Positions 5,235 to 12,053 of a stretch of DNA of 24,810 bases are shown one piece after another. The position numbers and the translations under genes were made by a program. Under the pieces are notes generated by a model. That model was not told the origin of the DNA. It searched no databases and was given only the letters and a program-made list of their open reading frames with translations. Within the stretch, counting starts at the first letter, position 1; every line of letters begins with the position of its first letter. Source of the DNA: a virus; the IMG/VR virus record IMGVR_UViG_3300047322_000763, positions 1-24,810 of that record, one strand, 5' to 3'.

Positions 5235-5474
5235 ATGGGAGAAGACAACGACATCGGCTGGGCCGTGAAGCAGTTGTGGAACGGCGGGAAGGTCACGCGC
5301 CCTGGTTGGAACGGCAAGGGGCAATACCTCAGGCTCCAAGTCCCAGACGAGAACTCGAAGATGACGCTGCCGTACGTGTTCATCACGACAGTCGACGGCA
5401 AGCGGGTGCCGTGGCTCGCCTCCCAGGCTGACCTGCTCGCGAGCGACTGGGCGGCAGTGGGGGCGCAGGACTGA
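5235..5474 (+). CDS. tad2: Tad2-like (DUF2829) anti-Thoeris protein (79 aa)
   Basis: DUF2829 proteins include Tad2, a phage anti-defence protein that sequesters the cyclic ADP-ribose signals made by Thoeris ThsB, so the effector ThsA is not activated. The family pattern is clear over the whole length: GWAVKQLWNGGKVTRPGWNG (8-27), then KGQYLRLQVP, then LPYVFITTVDGKRVPWLASQ (about 45-64) and ADLLASDWAAV. The highly conserved R-x-G-W-N-G-K-G and W-x-x-S-Q-x-D-x-L-x-x-D-W residues are present. The length of 79 aa is near the usual size. It starts three bases after the previous stop with GGAGG at 5221-5225. Assignment to the family is firm; ligand specificity in this homologue is inferred. Confidence 0.85.
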   Translation: MGEDNDIGWAVKQLWNGGKVTRPGWNGKGQYLRLQVPDENSKMTLPYVFITTVDGKRVPWLASQADLLASDWAAVGAQD

Positions 5475-5476
5475 TC

Positions 5477-6076
5477 ATGCCAGCCTTCAAACTTCCCCTA
5501 CCTCCGAGCGCGAACGACTTGGTGCGCCCCACCACGATGGGGGACCTCACCTGCGTCTACTGCCACAACCGGCCACCGAAGCGCCCAATGGTGCGGCTCG
5601 TGGCAACCGGGGAAGCGAAGGACTTTCGACGCCTCGCCCATCGGTGCTTGCCAGTGAAGCCGATGGGCGGGCCCGTCGAGTTGTACGTGACGGTGTTCCT
5701 TTGCCGTCTGTCGAGTGACGGGCTGAACCGAATCAAGGCGCTCGAGGACGCCATCAACGAGCGGCTCTGGTTCGACGACAAGCAGATTGGGGAGTGGCAC
5801 ATCAAGCGCGTCCTGGTCGACGACGAGTCGCAGGAAGGCGTCGTGTTTCAGGTGCAGGCGCTCGACCCGGCAGCAGACCCGGATCACCGCGAGCTGGCCA
5901 AGCGCCTCGCCCGCTCAACCATCGGCGAGCGTGAGGCGGCGGCCCAGCAGCCGGCGCTCTTCGCTGAGCCACCGAGGCAGGTGGTGCCGCGCAACCCGCC
6001 GCAGGAGTCGGTGCAGCAGCGCCTTCAACGGTTGGCCACTCCCAACCACGTCAACCACAGGAGCGACGACGAATGA
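5477..6076 (+). CDS. RusA-like Holliday-junction resolvase (199 aa)
   Basis: Cleaves branched DNA in recombination, replication or before packaging. The RusA opening LPLPPSANDLVRP (6-18) and the catalytic block DGLNRIKALEDAINERLW (81-98) followed by FDDKQIGEWHIKR (99-111) are visible. The motif normally reads D-x-D-N-x-x-K: here D81, N84, K87, D91 and D100/D101 are present, but the second Asp is Leu83. An insertion after the first strand carries C26-x2-C29 and H55-x-C57, which could hold zinc and is not part of minimal RusA. The C-terminal 70 residues are a low-complexity Gln/Pro/Arg tail. The gene overlaps the next by ATGA. Confidence 0.8.
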   Translation: MPAFKLPLPPSANDLVRPTTMGDLTCVYCHNRPPKRPMVRLVATGEAKDFRRLAHRCLPVKPMGGPVELYVTVFLCRLSSDGLNRIKALEDAINERLWFDDKQIGEWHIKRVLVDDESQEGVVFQVQALDPAADPDHRELAKRLARSTIGEREAAAQQPALFAEPPRQVVPRNPPQESVQQRLQRLATPNHVNHRSDDE

Positions 6077-6222
6077 ACCACACGCTGTTTCACGACTGCA
6101 CCTGCGACCGGTGCGAGCGGGCCAAGCGCTCGTCGCTGTACAAGGGCTCACTGCTTGCCCTTTCGGCGTGGGCGGTGTTCCTCGGCGCCCTGTGGGCCAT
6201 GGGGCGTTGGTGGTGGCCATGA
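6073..6222 (+). CDS. Tiny membrane protein with N-terminal Cys cluster (49 aa)
   Basis: ATG at 6073 overlaps the resolvase stop. The peptide starts MNHTLFHDCTCDRCERAKRS, with H-x2-C-x-C-x2-C, then a single hydrophobic helix (LLALSAWAVFLGALWAMG, about 27-44) and ends GRWWWP. By the positive-inside rule the Arg/Lys-rich N-terminal side is cytoplasmic, so the Cys cluster would face the cytoplasm. It is unrecognised; a metal-binding membrane peptide is the best description. Confidence 0.6.
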   Translation: MNHTLFHDCTCDRCERAKRSSLYKGSLLALSAWAVFLGALWAMGRWWWP

Positions 6223-6458
6223 GGCCGGACATCACGACAATGCGAATCGTTGCGATGGCAGCCGGGGAATCAATCACTGGCGGCGCGACCGCGCCCGAGA
6301 CCGTGTGGCTGTGCGACCGGATCGATGCGCTTGAGGCTGCGCTTCGTACTACGGCCCAGCGTAACCACCTGCGCACCCATGACTTCGCGACCAACTACGA
6401 CACCTGTCACGACGAAGTTTGCGCCAAGGCCCACGCCGCACTGAAGGCTGAGCCATGA
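6219..6458 (+). CDS. Unknown small protein (79 aa)
   Basis: Unrecognised. ATG at 6219 overlaps the upstream TGA, and the end overlaps the next ATG. The central part is helical (ETVWLCDRIDALEAALRTTA) and could form a short coiled coil. The C-terminal HDFATNYDTCHDEVCAKAHA carries His and Cys residues (C-H-x3-C-x3-H) that might bind a metal. It is part of a chain of five consecutive tiny genes, all coupled by short overlaps. Confidence 0.58.
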   Translation: MRPDITTMRIVAMAAGESITGGATAPETVWLCDRIDALEAALRTTAQRNHLRTHDFATNYDTCHDEVCAKAHAALKAEP

Positions 6459-6661
6459 CCCTCTCCGACCTTCAGTTCTGCCGCAAGCTCCTCGACCAGG
6501 GCGTGCCCCTCGAGAAGGCAACGGTGCGCCGCGTGGTGGACCATGCCATCGAGCTGGCCCTGCGTGAGCCGCTGCGGCACGACGAGCAGTGCCAGACATG
6601 GGCAGGCCAGGCCTGCGATTGCCCGGAGTCCTACCCGAGGGAGTACCGCCATGACCGATGA
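6455..6661 (+). CDS. Unknown small protein (68 aa)
   Basis: Unrecognised. Starts with ATG in an ATGA overlap. It has a helical first half (LSDLQFCRKLLDQGVPLEKA, then VRRVVDHAIELALRE) and a Cys-containing tail (HDEQCQTWAGQACDCPE). The tail's C-x7-C-x-C is compatible with metal binding or simply with a small disulphide-free knuckle. The 3' end overlaps the next gene by 11 bases. Confidence 0.58.
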   Translation: MTLSDLQFCRKLLDQGVPLEKATVRRVVDHAIELALREPLRHDEQCQTWAGQACDCPESYPREYRHDR

Positions 6662-6869
6662 CGACGACAGCGACCTGGAATTGACGGGCGCCTCTGACCT
6701 CCGTGTGTTGCTGCGGCTGCAGCGCGGTGAAACACGGCGACTACGTGCGCTGATCAAGAAGAGCGAAGACGGAACGTGCCGGTGGTGCGACCAATGGCGC
6801 GACGGTCCCGAGGCTCGACTGCATGCCGCCGATTGCCCGGCATTCACGCCGGACGGAGCCGTGCGATGA
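6651..6869 (+). CDS. Small zinc-finger-like protein (72 aa)
   Basis: ATG at 6651 is preceded by GAGGGAG about eight bases upstream, which sets the start inside the preceding gene. After an acidic N-terminus (MTDDDDSDLELTG) there is a basic helix (RLQRGETRRLRALIKKSED), then C-x2-C (TCRWCDQWRD) and H-x3-C (RLHAADCPAF), a C2HC zinc-knuckle arrangement. Function is unknown. The neighbours share small Cys pairs. Confidence 0.6.
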   Translation: MTDDDDSDLELTGASDLRVLLRLQRGETRRLRALIKKSEDGTCRWCDQWRDGPEARLHAADCPAFTPDGAVR

Positions 6870-7069
6870 AGCGCGACTGGACCGCAACGGCACCATGGTG
6901 CGAGCACTCGGCATGGAGCTGGGAGTTTCGCGACTGCGGAGTTCCGTGGTGTCGTGAGTGCGAGAACTACACAGACGGCTGGCGGCGGAATATTCGTCGC
7001 CCGTCGACGTGGTTCTTCGTCGCGTTCTTTCTCGTGCTGCTCGCGGCCAACATTTGGTGGCAACGATGA
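6866..7069 (+). CDS. Small Cys-rich protein with C-terminal TM helix (67 aa)
   Basis: ATG at 6866 overlaps the upstream TGA. The first 40 residues are aromatic with several Cys (WCEHSAWSWEFRDCG, then PWCRECENYTDGW), including C-x2-C. A hydrophobic helix (WFFVAFFLVLLAANIWW) follows near the C-terminus and a final Gln-Arg. The layout (metal knuckle then tail anchor) is the mirror of the 49-aa peptide at 6073-6222. It overlaps the methyltransferase gene by four bases. Unrecognised. Confidence 0.6.
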   Translation: MKRDWTATAPWCEHSAWSWEFRDCGVPWCRECENYTDGWRRNIRRPSTWFFVAFFLVLLAANIWWQR

Positions 7070-7623
7070 CCCACGACCTGTTCCCCGAGGTGCAGCCACA
7101 CAACGGCAACCCCGACGAGAACCAGCGCTTCACCATTCCGCGCGCCCTGGACTGGTGCCGCCGCATGGCCGGCGTGCGCGAATTCGACCTCGACGTGGCC
7201 GCTTGCGAGGAGTCGCATCACGCGCACCTTTGGTACGGCAAGGCCGAGAATGGGCTGCGCATGCCGTGGTTCGGCGACGTGTTCTGCAATCCGCCGTGGG
7301 ACGACATCGGGCCGTGGGTCGAGAAGGCATGGCGGGAGATGCGCTGGCCAATCGGAGCGGCGCCGGGGCCACAACAAGTCAACAGCGTCGCGATGCTGCT
7401 GCCAGGGGACAGGACACACCGCCGCTGGTGGAGGGACTTCGTCGAGCCACACCGCGACGGCCGCAACTTCGACGGGCCACCGCTGCGCGAGGCCGCAGTG
7501 CAACTGTCGACGCACTTCGCGCCGGAGCGCTTCCCGTACGGAGGGCCTGGCAATCCCGCTGGCATCGGCACGGCCGAGCCGAACTTCACCTCGTGCCTGC
7601 TCCTGTGGAGACGCAATGCCTGA
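7066..7623 (+). CDS. dam: Phage Dam-like N6-adenine DNA methyltransferase (185 aa)
   Basis: Transfers a methyl group from S-adenosylmethionine to adenine in DNA. The catalytic motif IV NPPW lies at 75-78 (VFCNPPWDDIGPW). The FDLDVAA segment at 40-46 is the SAM-pocket acidic loop, typical of the small circularly permuted phage Dam family (N-6-adenine-methyltransferase, about 150-190 aa). SVAMLLPG near 108 is the following strand. It begins with ATG at 7066 in an ATGA overlap. Phage Dam enzymes protect phage DNA from restriction or mark it for packaging. The target site cannot be read from sequence. Confidence 0.84.
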   Translation: MTHDLFPEVQPHNGNPDENQRFTIPRALDWCRRMAGVREFDLDVAACEESHHAHLWYGKAENGLRMPWFGDVFCNPPWDDIGPWVEKAWREMRWPIGAAPGPQQVNSVAMLLPGDRTHRRWWRDFVEPHRDGRNFDGPPLREAAVQLSTHFAPERFPYGGPGNPAGIGTAEPNFTSCLLLWRRNA

Positions 7624-7807
7624 GCCCCTGAAACCCAGCGCTCGTCTCGCCAAGGCACGGGCGGTACGCGAGGCACTCGAGGCCAACCCACAGGCGACGC
7701 TCGAGGAGCTGCGACGCACGGCGAAGGCCGGCCAGTCGCTGGTCATCCTGGTGCGCGAGCGGTGGAGAGCAGAACGGGGCTTGATATTTTCGCAGGCACC
7801 CGCATAG
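7616..7807 (+). CDS. Unknown small helical protein (63 aa)
   Basis: ATG at 7616, with GGAG eight bases before, overlaps the end of the methyltransferase gene by eight bases. The protein is basic and helical: SARLAKARAVREALEANPQA, then TLEELRRTAKAGQSLVILVR, then ERWRAERGL. The LEELRRTAKAGQSLVILVRE stretch reads like a helix-turn-helix (helix, glycine turn, recognition helix), so DNA binding is plausible. I do not recognise a family. Confidence 0.6.
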   Translation: MPEPLKPSARLAKARAVREALEANPQATLEELRRTAKAGQSLVILVRERWRAERGLIFSQAPA

Positions 7808-7843
7808 AAATCCGTGCGTCCCTTGGACCGGAGGACGCCTGAC

Positions 7844-8158
7844 TTGATTGCGTGCAGCGTTGATGGCTGTGGCAAAGAAGCGAAGCGCGGTGGCCTGTGT
7901 TGGACTCACGTGCAGCGCCGCACCAGACGTCGCCCTCTGAGTTCAGACGTACAGGAGCGGGGCGACAATCCACTCCAGCGCATGGTGCGAGCGGCCCTGA
8001 AGTTCGCCGAAGACACCGAGCGCCCGTCAGAGGGGAACCCGCGCGGCGAGTATGGGCGCGCCCTCCACACCTTTGAGCAGGCGCTGTACCGGTACAAGCT
8101 CACCTCGCGCGGCCGACTGCGTTTCACCAAGCGGGACGGCACGCCACTTAAGGACTGA
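7844..8158 (+). CDS. Zinc-finger protein resembling HNH-endonuclease N-domains (104 aa)
   Basis: I place the start at TTG 7844, because CGGAGG at 7829-7834 is well spaced from it and the protein then begins M-I-A-C; GTG at 7814 is an alternative that adds ten residues. Residues 4-24 carry C-x4-C with GLCWTHVQR (C-x2-H), the knuckle often found at the start of phage HNH or HTH proteins. A basic run RRTRRR follows, then a helical C-terminal region. No HNH catalytic core is present, so it is either a stand-alone DNA-binding knuckle or a relic. It is the last gene before the packaging genes. Confidence 0.6.
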   Translation: MIACSVDGCGKEAKRGGLCWTHVQRRTRRRPLSSDVQERGDNPLQRMVRAALKFAEDTERPSEGNPRGEYGRALHTFEQALYRYKLTSRGRLRFTKRDGTPLKD

Positions 8159-8160
8159 GT

Positions 8161-8190
8161 CTCACGCTGTCCACCACTAGGGCCACTCTG
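8161..8190 (+). promoter_or_regulatory. Late-region repeat element, copy A (upstream of terS)
   Basis: This is a 30-bp element starting CTCACGCTGTCCAC and containing AGGGC six bases before ACTCT-type sequence. It lies entirely between the stop at 8158 and the GTG of TerS at 8196; the element start is 35 bases before that start codon. It matches copy B (12019-12048) at 24 of 30 positions with the identical 35-base distance. GGAC also occurs nine bases upstream of both copies. It may be a phage promoter or a translation/RNA element. Confidence 0.5.
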
Positions 8191-8195
8191 TTTGC

Positions 8196-8579
8196 GTGGC
8201 ACTTACCCCCCGCCAGAAGCGCTTCGTCGAGGCGTACGACGGCAACGCGGCCGACGCCGCGCGCAAGGCGGGCTACACCGGCAGCAACAAGGTGCTGGCC
8301 ATCACCGGCTACCACCTCAAGCGCCACCCGAAGATTCGTGAGGCGCTCGACGCGCGCGAGGAGGGCGTGCTCAAGCGCCTCGCACTCAACGTGGCAGAGC
8401 TGCAGGAGGAGTGGTCCAACATCGTCCTCGACAAGACCGAGGACGTAACGGCGCGGCTGCGGGCGAGCGACCTGCTGGCCAAGAGCCAAGGCGCATTCAT
8501 TCAGCGGCACGAACTGAGCGTCGGGAAGTCGCTCGAGGACTTGCTGCGCGAGACGCTCACCGAGGAGCCGTCGAAGTGA
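8196..8579 (+). CDS. terS: Terminase small subunit (127 aa)
   Basis: Recognises phage DNA and hands it to the large terminase for packaging. The N-terminal LTPRQKRFVEAYDGNAADAA, then RKAGYTGSNKVLAITGYHLK, then RHPKIREALDA (residues 3-60) is the Terminase_2 family helix-turn-helix. A helical oligomerisation region follows (ELQEEWSNIVLDKTEDVTAR). The C-terminal peptide ending LEDLLRETLTEEPSK would contact TerL. GTG at 8196 has no purine-rich site; instead repeat element A lies before it. It is coupled to terL by a GTGA overlap. Confidence 0.85.
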   Translation: MALTPRQKRFVEAYDGNAADAARKAGYTGSNKVLAITGYHLKRHPKIREALDAREEGVLKRLALNVAELQEEWSNIVLDKTEDVTARLRASDLLAKSQGAFIQRHELSVGKSLEDLLRETLTEEPSK

Positions 8580-10024
8580 GCCCCGAGGCCACCCAGCTTC
8601 GCCGCTGGAAGGTTGACCCCGTCGCCTTCGTCCGCGAATGCCTGGGCGTCGAGCCAGATGCGTGGCAAGCCGAAATGCTCTCGGCGTTCCCGAAGGCCAA
8701 GCGCATGGCCGGCGTCGCGTGTAAGGGCCCCGGCAAGACCGCGCTCATGGCGTGGCTGGGCTGGAACTTCCTGCTGACTCGGCCACACTGCAAGGTGCCC
8801 TGCACCAGCATCACCGGTCCGAACCTTCGAGACGGACTCTGGGCCGAGTTCAAAAAGTGGCAGAAGCGCTCGCCAATTCTGCTCTCGCAATTCGAGTGGA
8901 CTGAGACGCGCATCAAGCAGGTGAGCCACCCTGAGACGTGGTGGGCGTCAGCTCGCACGTGGGCCCAGGACGCGAGCCCGGAGCAGCAGGCCAACACCAT
9001 CGCAGGCCTGCACGAGGACTTCCTGTTGTGGCTGCTCGACGAGGCCAGCGACATGCCGACCGGAGTTGTGTCGGCGGCCGAGGCGGCGCTGACGGGAGGT
9101 CGAGAGACCAAGATGGTTCTGATGGGCAACTGCACCCGCACCGAGGGCCCAATCTGGGACGCCTCGGGCAAGCGGCGGCACATGTTCCACGTCACGCGCA
9201 TCACCGGTGACCCGGATGACCCGAAGCGCTCCCCCCGCATCGACATCGAAGAGGCTCGCGCTCAAATCGCCGAGTACGGACGCAACAGCTTCATCGTCAA
9301 GGTGAACATCCTCGCCGAGTTCCCGGACCGACAGCCCAACAAGTTGCTCGACGCCCGTGACGTTGACGAGGCGATGGAGCGCACCCTGCCCGACTCGGCC
9401 TTCGAGAACGACGCCCGAGTGGTGGGTGTCGACACGGCGTACTTCGGCGACGACGCCAGCACCTTCGTCCCGCGCCAAGGGCGCATGTGTTTCCAGGTGA
9501 AGGAGTTTCGGCAGCTCGACACGGTTGAACTGGCTGACCAAGTGGTGCGCTTCGCTGAGTCGAAGAAGTGGAAGCCGGATGCGTTCTTCGTTGACGAGGG
9601 TGGACCTAGCGGCGGGGGCACCATCGATCAATGCAAGGCCCGCGGCTACTCGCGCGTCGTGCGTCCCGTGAACTTCGGCAGCAAACCGTTGGACCCGAAG
9701 CGGTTCAACAACAAGCGCACCGAGATGTATTTCATGGCGTCCGAGTGGGTGAAGTCCGGTGGCTGTCTTCCGAATGACCCAATGCTGGCGGCTGAGCTGA
9801 TTGCCCCTCGGTACTTCCCCGACAATCAGAATCGCATCTGTCTAGAGCCGAAGCTCGACATCAAGGCTCGCCTTGGCCGCAGCCCGGACAGAGCCGACGG
9901 CTTCGTGCTCACCTTCGCGTCGCCCGTCATCGCCAAGCGCGCGCGCGACATGAACGAGCAGGCGCGAACCCGTCGCGCAGGCAGACGCAACAGCGCCAAC
10001 GACTACGACCCACTGCGAGGCTGA
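8576..10024 (+). CDS. terL: Terminase large subunit (482 aa)
   Basis: The DNA-packaging ATPase and nuclease. GTG at 8576 overlaps the TerS stop. The ATPase domain has a Walker A-like loop ACKGPGKT (48-55) and Walker B FLLWLLDEAS with D155/E156. The nuclease domain begins at GVDTAYFGDD (D286), continues with AFFVDEGG (D340) and ends SPDRADGFVLTFA (D441), the three acidic positions of the RNase H-like fold. The length is normal for a podovirus terminase. The start after the overlap gives MSPEATQLRRW. The C-terminus is a short basic tail (RTRRAGRRNSAND). This is one of the firmest calls in the window. Confidence 0.93.
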   Translation: MSPEATQLRRWKVDPVAFVRECLGVEPDAWQAEMLSAFPKAKRMAGVACKGPGKTALMAWLGWNFLLTRPHCKVPCTSITGPNLRDGLWAEFKKWQKRSPILLSQFEWTETRIKQVSHPETWWASARTWAQDASPEQQANTIAGLHEDFLLWLLDEASDMPTGVVSAAEAALTGGRETKMVLMGNCTRTEGPIWDASGKRRHMFHVTRITGDPDDPKRSPRIDIEEARAQIAEYGRNSFIVKVNILAEFPDRQPNKLLDARDVDEAMERTLPDSAFENDARVVGVDTAYFGDDASTFVPRQGRMCFQVKEFRQLDTVELADQVVRFAESKKWKPDAFFVDEGGPSGGGTIDQCKARGYSRVVRPVNFGSKPLDPKRFNNKRTEMYFMASEWVKSGGCLPNDPMLAAELIAPRYFPDNQNRICLEPKLDIKARLGRSPDRADGFVLTFASPVIAKRARDMNEQARTRRAGRRNSANDYDPLRG

Positions 10025-10027
10025 ACC

Positions 10028-10333
10028 ATGGGATTCAAGACCGACAACAAGCCGAACCAGGACATCCTCAATTACTGGAACGCCGACGGCTCCAGGGCTG
10101 GCAACGGCCAGGGCAACGCGCAGTCTGCGGTGGACCCGTGGGGCAACCTCGCGGTCGCGGCCGGTGGCGCCAAGCCACCACCCGACTCGCCGGAGTTCAC
10201 GGACGCGGTCGTGCGTCAGCGCAGGGCGTCTGAGATGAACCGGCTCATGTTGGGTGTCGGTCGGTCCAGCACCTTTTCGCAGGGCGGCATGGGCAGCCTG
10301 AATCTCGGCACCACGAAGCTCGGAGGTCAGTGA
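10028..10333 (+). CDS. Unknown structural-region protein (101 aa)
   Basis: A small protein between terL and portal, a slot often occupied by a short uncharacterised virion or assembly protein in BPP-1-like phages. The sequence is Gly/Asn/Ala-rich and probably largely disordered (NYWNADGSRAGNGQGNAQSA, then VAAGGAKPPPDSPEFTD), with one helix (AVVRQRRASEMNRLMLGV) and a Gly-rich end. ATG at 10028 lies three bases past the terL stop. It overlaps the portal start (TGATG). No homology is recognised. Confidence 0.62.
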   Translation: MGFKTDNKPNQDILNYWNADGSRAGNGQGNAQSAVDPWGNLAVAAGGAKPPPDSPEFTDAVVRQRRASEMNRLMLGVGRSSTFSQGGMGSLNLGTTKLGGQ

Positions 10334-12018
10334 TGGATAACGAATCGCGCCGGCAGCAGTACCTTCGGCGAGACCAAGAGCTACGGAACGAGCGCGCCAG
10401 CCACGATGCGAAGTGGCGGGACATCGCGCGCCACGTTCAGCCACACCGCGAACGCTTCCTCGTATCGGGAAGAAACCGCGGCGAGCGGAAAGACCAGAAC
10501 ATCATCAACAACGGCCCGTGGCGCGCCTCGGATATCAACGCGGCAGGCATGCAGGCCGGCATCACCTCGCCGACCCGTCCCTGGTGGCGCACCACCACGA
10601 AGGACAAGGAGCTGGGCGATCTGGAGTCGGTGAAGGACTGGTGCAACCGCCTCGACGAGCGACTGCGCGCCATTCTCGCCGGCAGCAACGTCTACCTGAA
10701 GTTCCACGAGATGTACGTCGACCTTGGCGGCTTCGGAGTCTCTCCGATGCTCATCGAGGAGGACGTGCAACGGCTGATCAGGGCGACGGTGTATCCGGTT
10801 GGCAGCTATGCACTGGCAGCCAACGCCGCTGGCAAGGTCGACACGCTGTTCCATCGCGTCTCGATGACCGTGCGCCAGTGCATCGAGGAGTTCGGTGCCG
10901 AGAACTGCAGCGAGCGGATTCTCAACGCCAACCAGCGCCGACGCTTTGATGAATGGATTGAGTTGCTCCACGTCATCGAGCCAAACCCGGAGTACGTCCA
11001 AGGCAGACTTGGGCCGGAGGGCATGACGTACCGGAGCTGCTGGCTTGACGTTGGCGGCAACGAGGCCGATGGCTTCCTGCGCGAGCAGGGCTATCACGAG
11101 TGTCCATTCATCGCCCCGCGGTGGAGCACCACCGGCGAGGACGTCTATGGCAGCGGCTACCCGGGCGAGATGTCGCTAGGGGACTGCAAGACGCTGCAGC
11201 AACTCGAGCGTCGTGGGCTACAGGTGCTCGATAAGATTTCTGACCCTCCCATGGTTGGCCCGTCGAGCATGCGCGACGAGCCGGTCGACCTGATGCCCGG
11301 TGGCATCAACTACGAGGACCCTGCGTCACAGGGCCGAGGCTTCAGGCCTGCCCTTGAACTCTCGCCGCAGGCGCTCCCTGCTGTCGGCAACGAGGTGGCG
11401 CGCGTCGAACTGCGCATCAACAAGACGTGGAAGGTCGACCTCTGGCTGATGCTGGCCAACGACGAGACGACGGGCGGCCGGATGACTGCGACCGAGGTTG
11501 TGGAGCGCAAGAGCGAGAAGGTGCTCCAGCTCGGGCCCATGCTCGAACGCTTTCACGACGAGGGCCTGATTCCGTTCTTCGAGCGCGTGTTCAGCGTTGC
11601 CCTGCGGTACGGGGAGATTCCAGAACCACCGGCCGAGATGCAGGGGCAGGAACTCAAGGTCGAGTTCGTCTCCATTCTGGCCCAGGCGCAGAAAATGGTC
11701 GGGATTCAGGGCATCCGAGAACTGGCCAGCTTTGGTGGTCAACTCGCGGCCGCGCACCCGGACGTGCTCGACAAGCTGGACCTCGACCAGATGATGGACA
11801 CGTACGGCGAAATGCTGGGCACGCCTCCGGGCCTGGTTCGCAGTGACGACCAAGTCCAGGCCTTACGGGCACAGCGCGCACAGCAGGCGGCACAGGCGGC
11901 ACAAATGCAGCAGGTGCAGGCCGCCGCCCAGTCTGCGAAGACGCTCAGTCAGGCCGACACCGAGGGCGACAACGCCCTCACGCGCATGCTCGACGCCACG
12001 GGTCCTGGCGGACGCTGA
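10333..12018 (+). CDS. Portal (head-to-tail connector) protein (561 aa)
   Basis: Forms the dodecameric DNA gate at the head vertex. The sequence matches the podovirus head-tail connector family: ARHVQPHRERFLVSGRNRGE near the start, then NAAGMQAGITSPTRPWWRT, FHEMYVDLGGFGVSPMLIEE, PFIAPRWSTTGEDVYGSGYP, and TGGRMTATEVVERKSEKVLQ with the helical wing beyond. The family member T7 gp8 is 536 aa, close to this. The C-terminal 70 residues are Gln/Ala-rich (RAQRAQQAAQAAQMQQVQAA). ATG at 10333 has GGAGG at 10321-10325; the GTG three bases upstream is less likely. Confidence 0.9.
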   Translation: MDNESRRQQYLRRDQELRNERASHDAKWRDIARHVQPHRERFLVSGRNRGERKDQNIINNGPWRASDINAAGMQAGITSPTRPWWRTTTKDKELGDLESVKDWCNRLDERLRAILAGSNVYLKFHEMYVDLGGFGVSPMLIEEDVQRLIRATVYPVGSYALAANAAGKVDTLFHRVSMTVRQCIEEFGAENCSERILNANQRRRFDEWIELLHVIEPNPEYVQGRLGPEGMTYRSCWLDVGGNEADGFLREQGYHECPFIAPRWSTTGEDVYGSGYPGEMSLGDCKTLQQLERRGLQVLDKISDPPMVGPSSMRDEPVDLMPGGINYEDPASQGRGFRPALELSPQALPAVGNEVARVELRINKTWKVDLWLMLANDETTGGRMTATEVVERKSEKVLQLGPMLERFHDEGLIPFFERVFSVALRYGEIPEPPAEMQGQELKVEFVSILAQAQKMVGIQGIRELASFGGQLAAAHPDVLDKLDLDQMMDTYGEMLGTPPGLVRSDDQVQALRAQRAQQAAQAAQMQQVQAAAQSAKTLSQADTEGDNALTRMLDATGPGGR

Positions 12019-12048
12019 CTCACTCTGTCCACGGCGAGGGCGACTCTT
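12019..12048 (+). promoter_or_regulatory. Late-region repeat element, copy B (upstream of 12054 gene)
   Basis: Begins CTCACTCTGTCCAC and contains GAGGGC then GACTCT. It fills the gap between the portal stop (12016-12018) and the ATG at 12054, and starts 35 bases before that ATG, as copy A does before TerS. A GUCC/GGGC pairing across seven bases is possible in RNA in both copies. Confidence 0.5.
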
Positions 12049-12053
12049 CGCCC

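Noticed and set aside
8161-8190. Reading repeat element A as a T7-type RNA polymerase promoter (it contains CACTAGGGC).
   Set aside because: No single-subunit RNA polymerase gene is in the window, and copies B and C do not keep the CACTA part. I keep the repeat as an element of unknown type.
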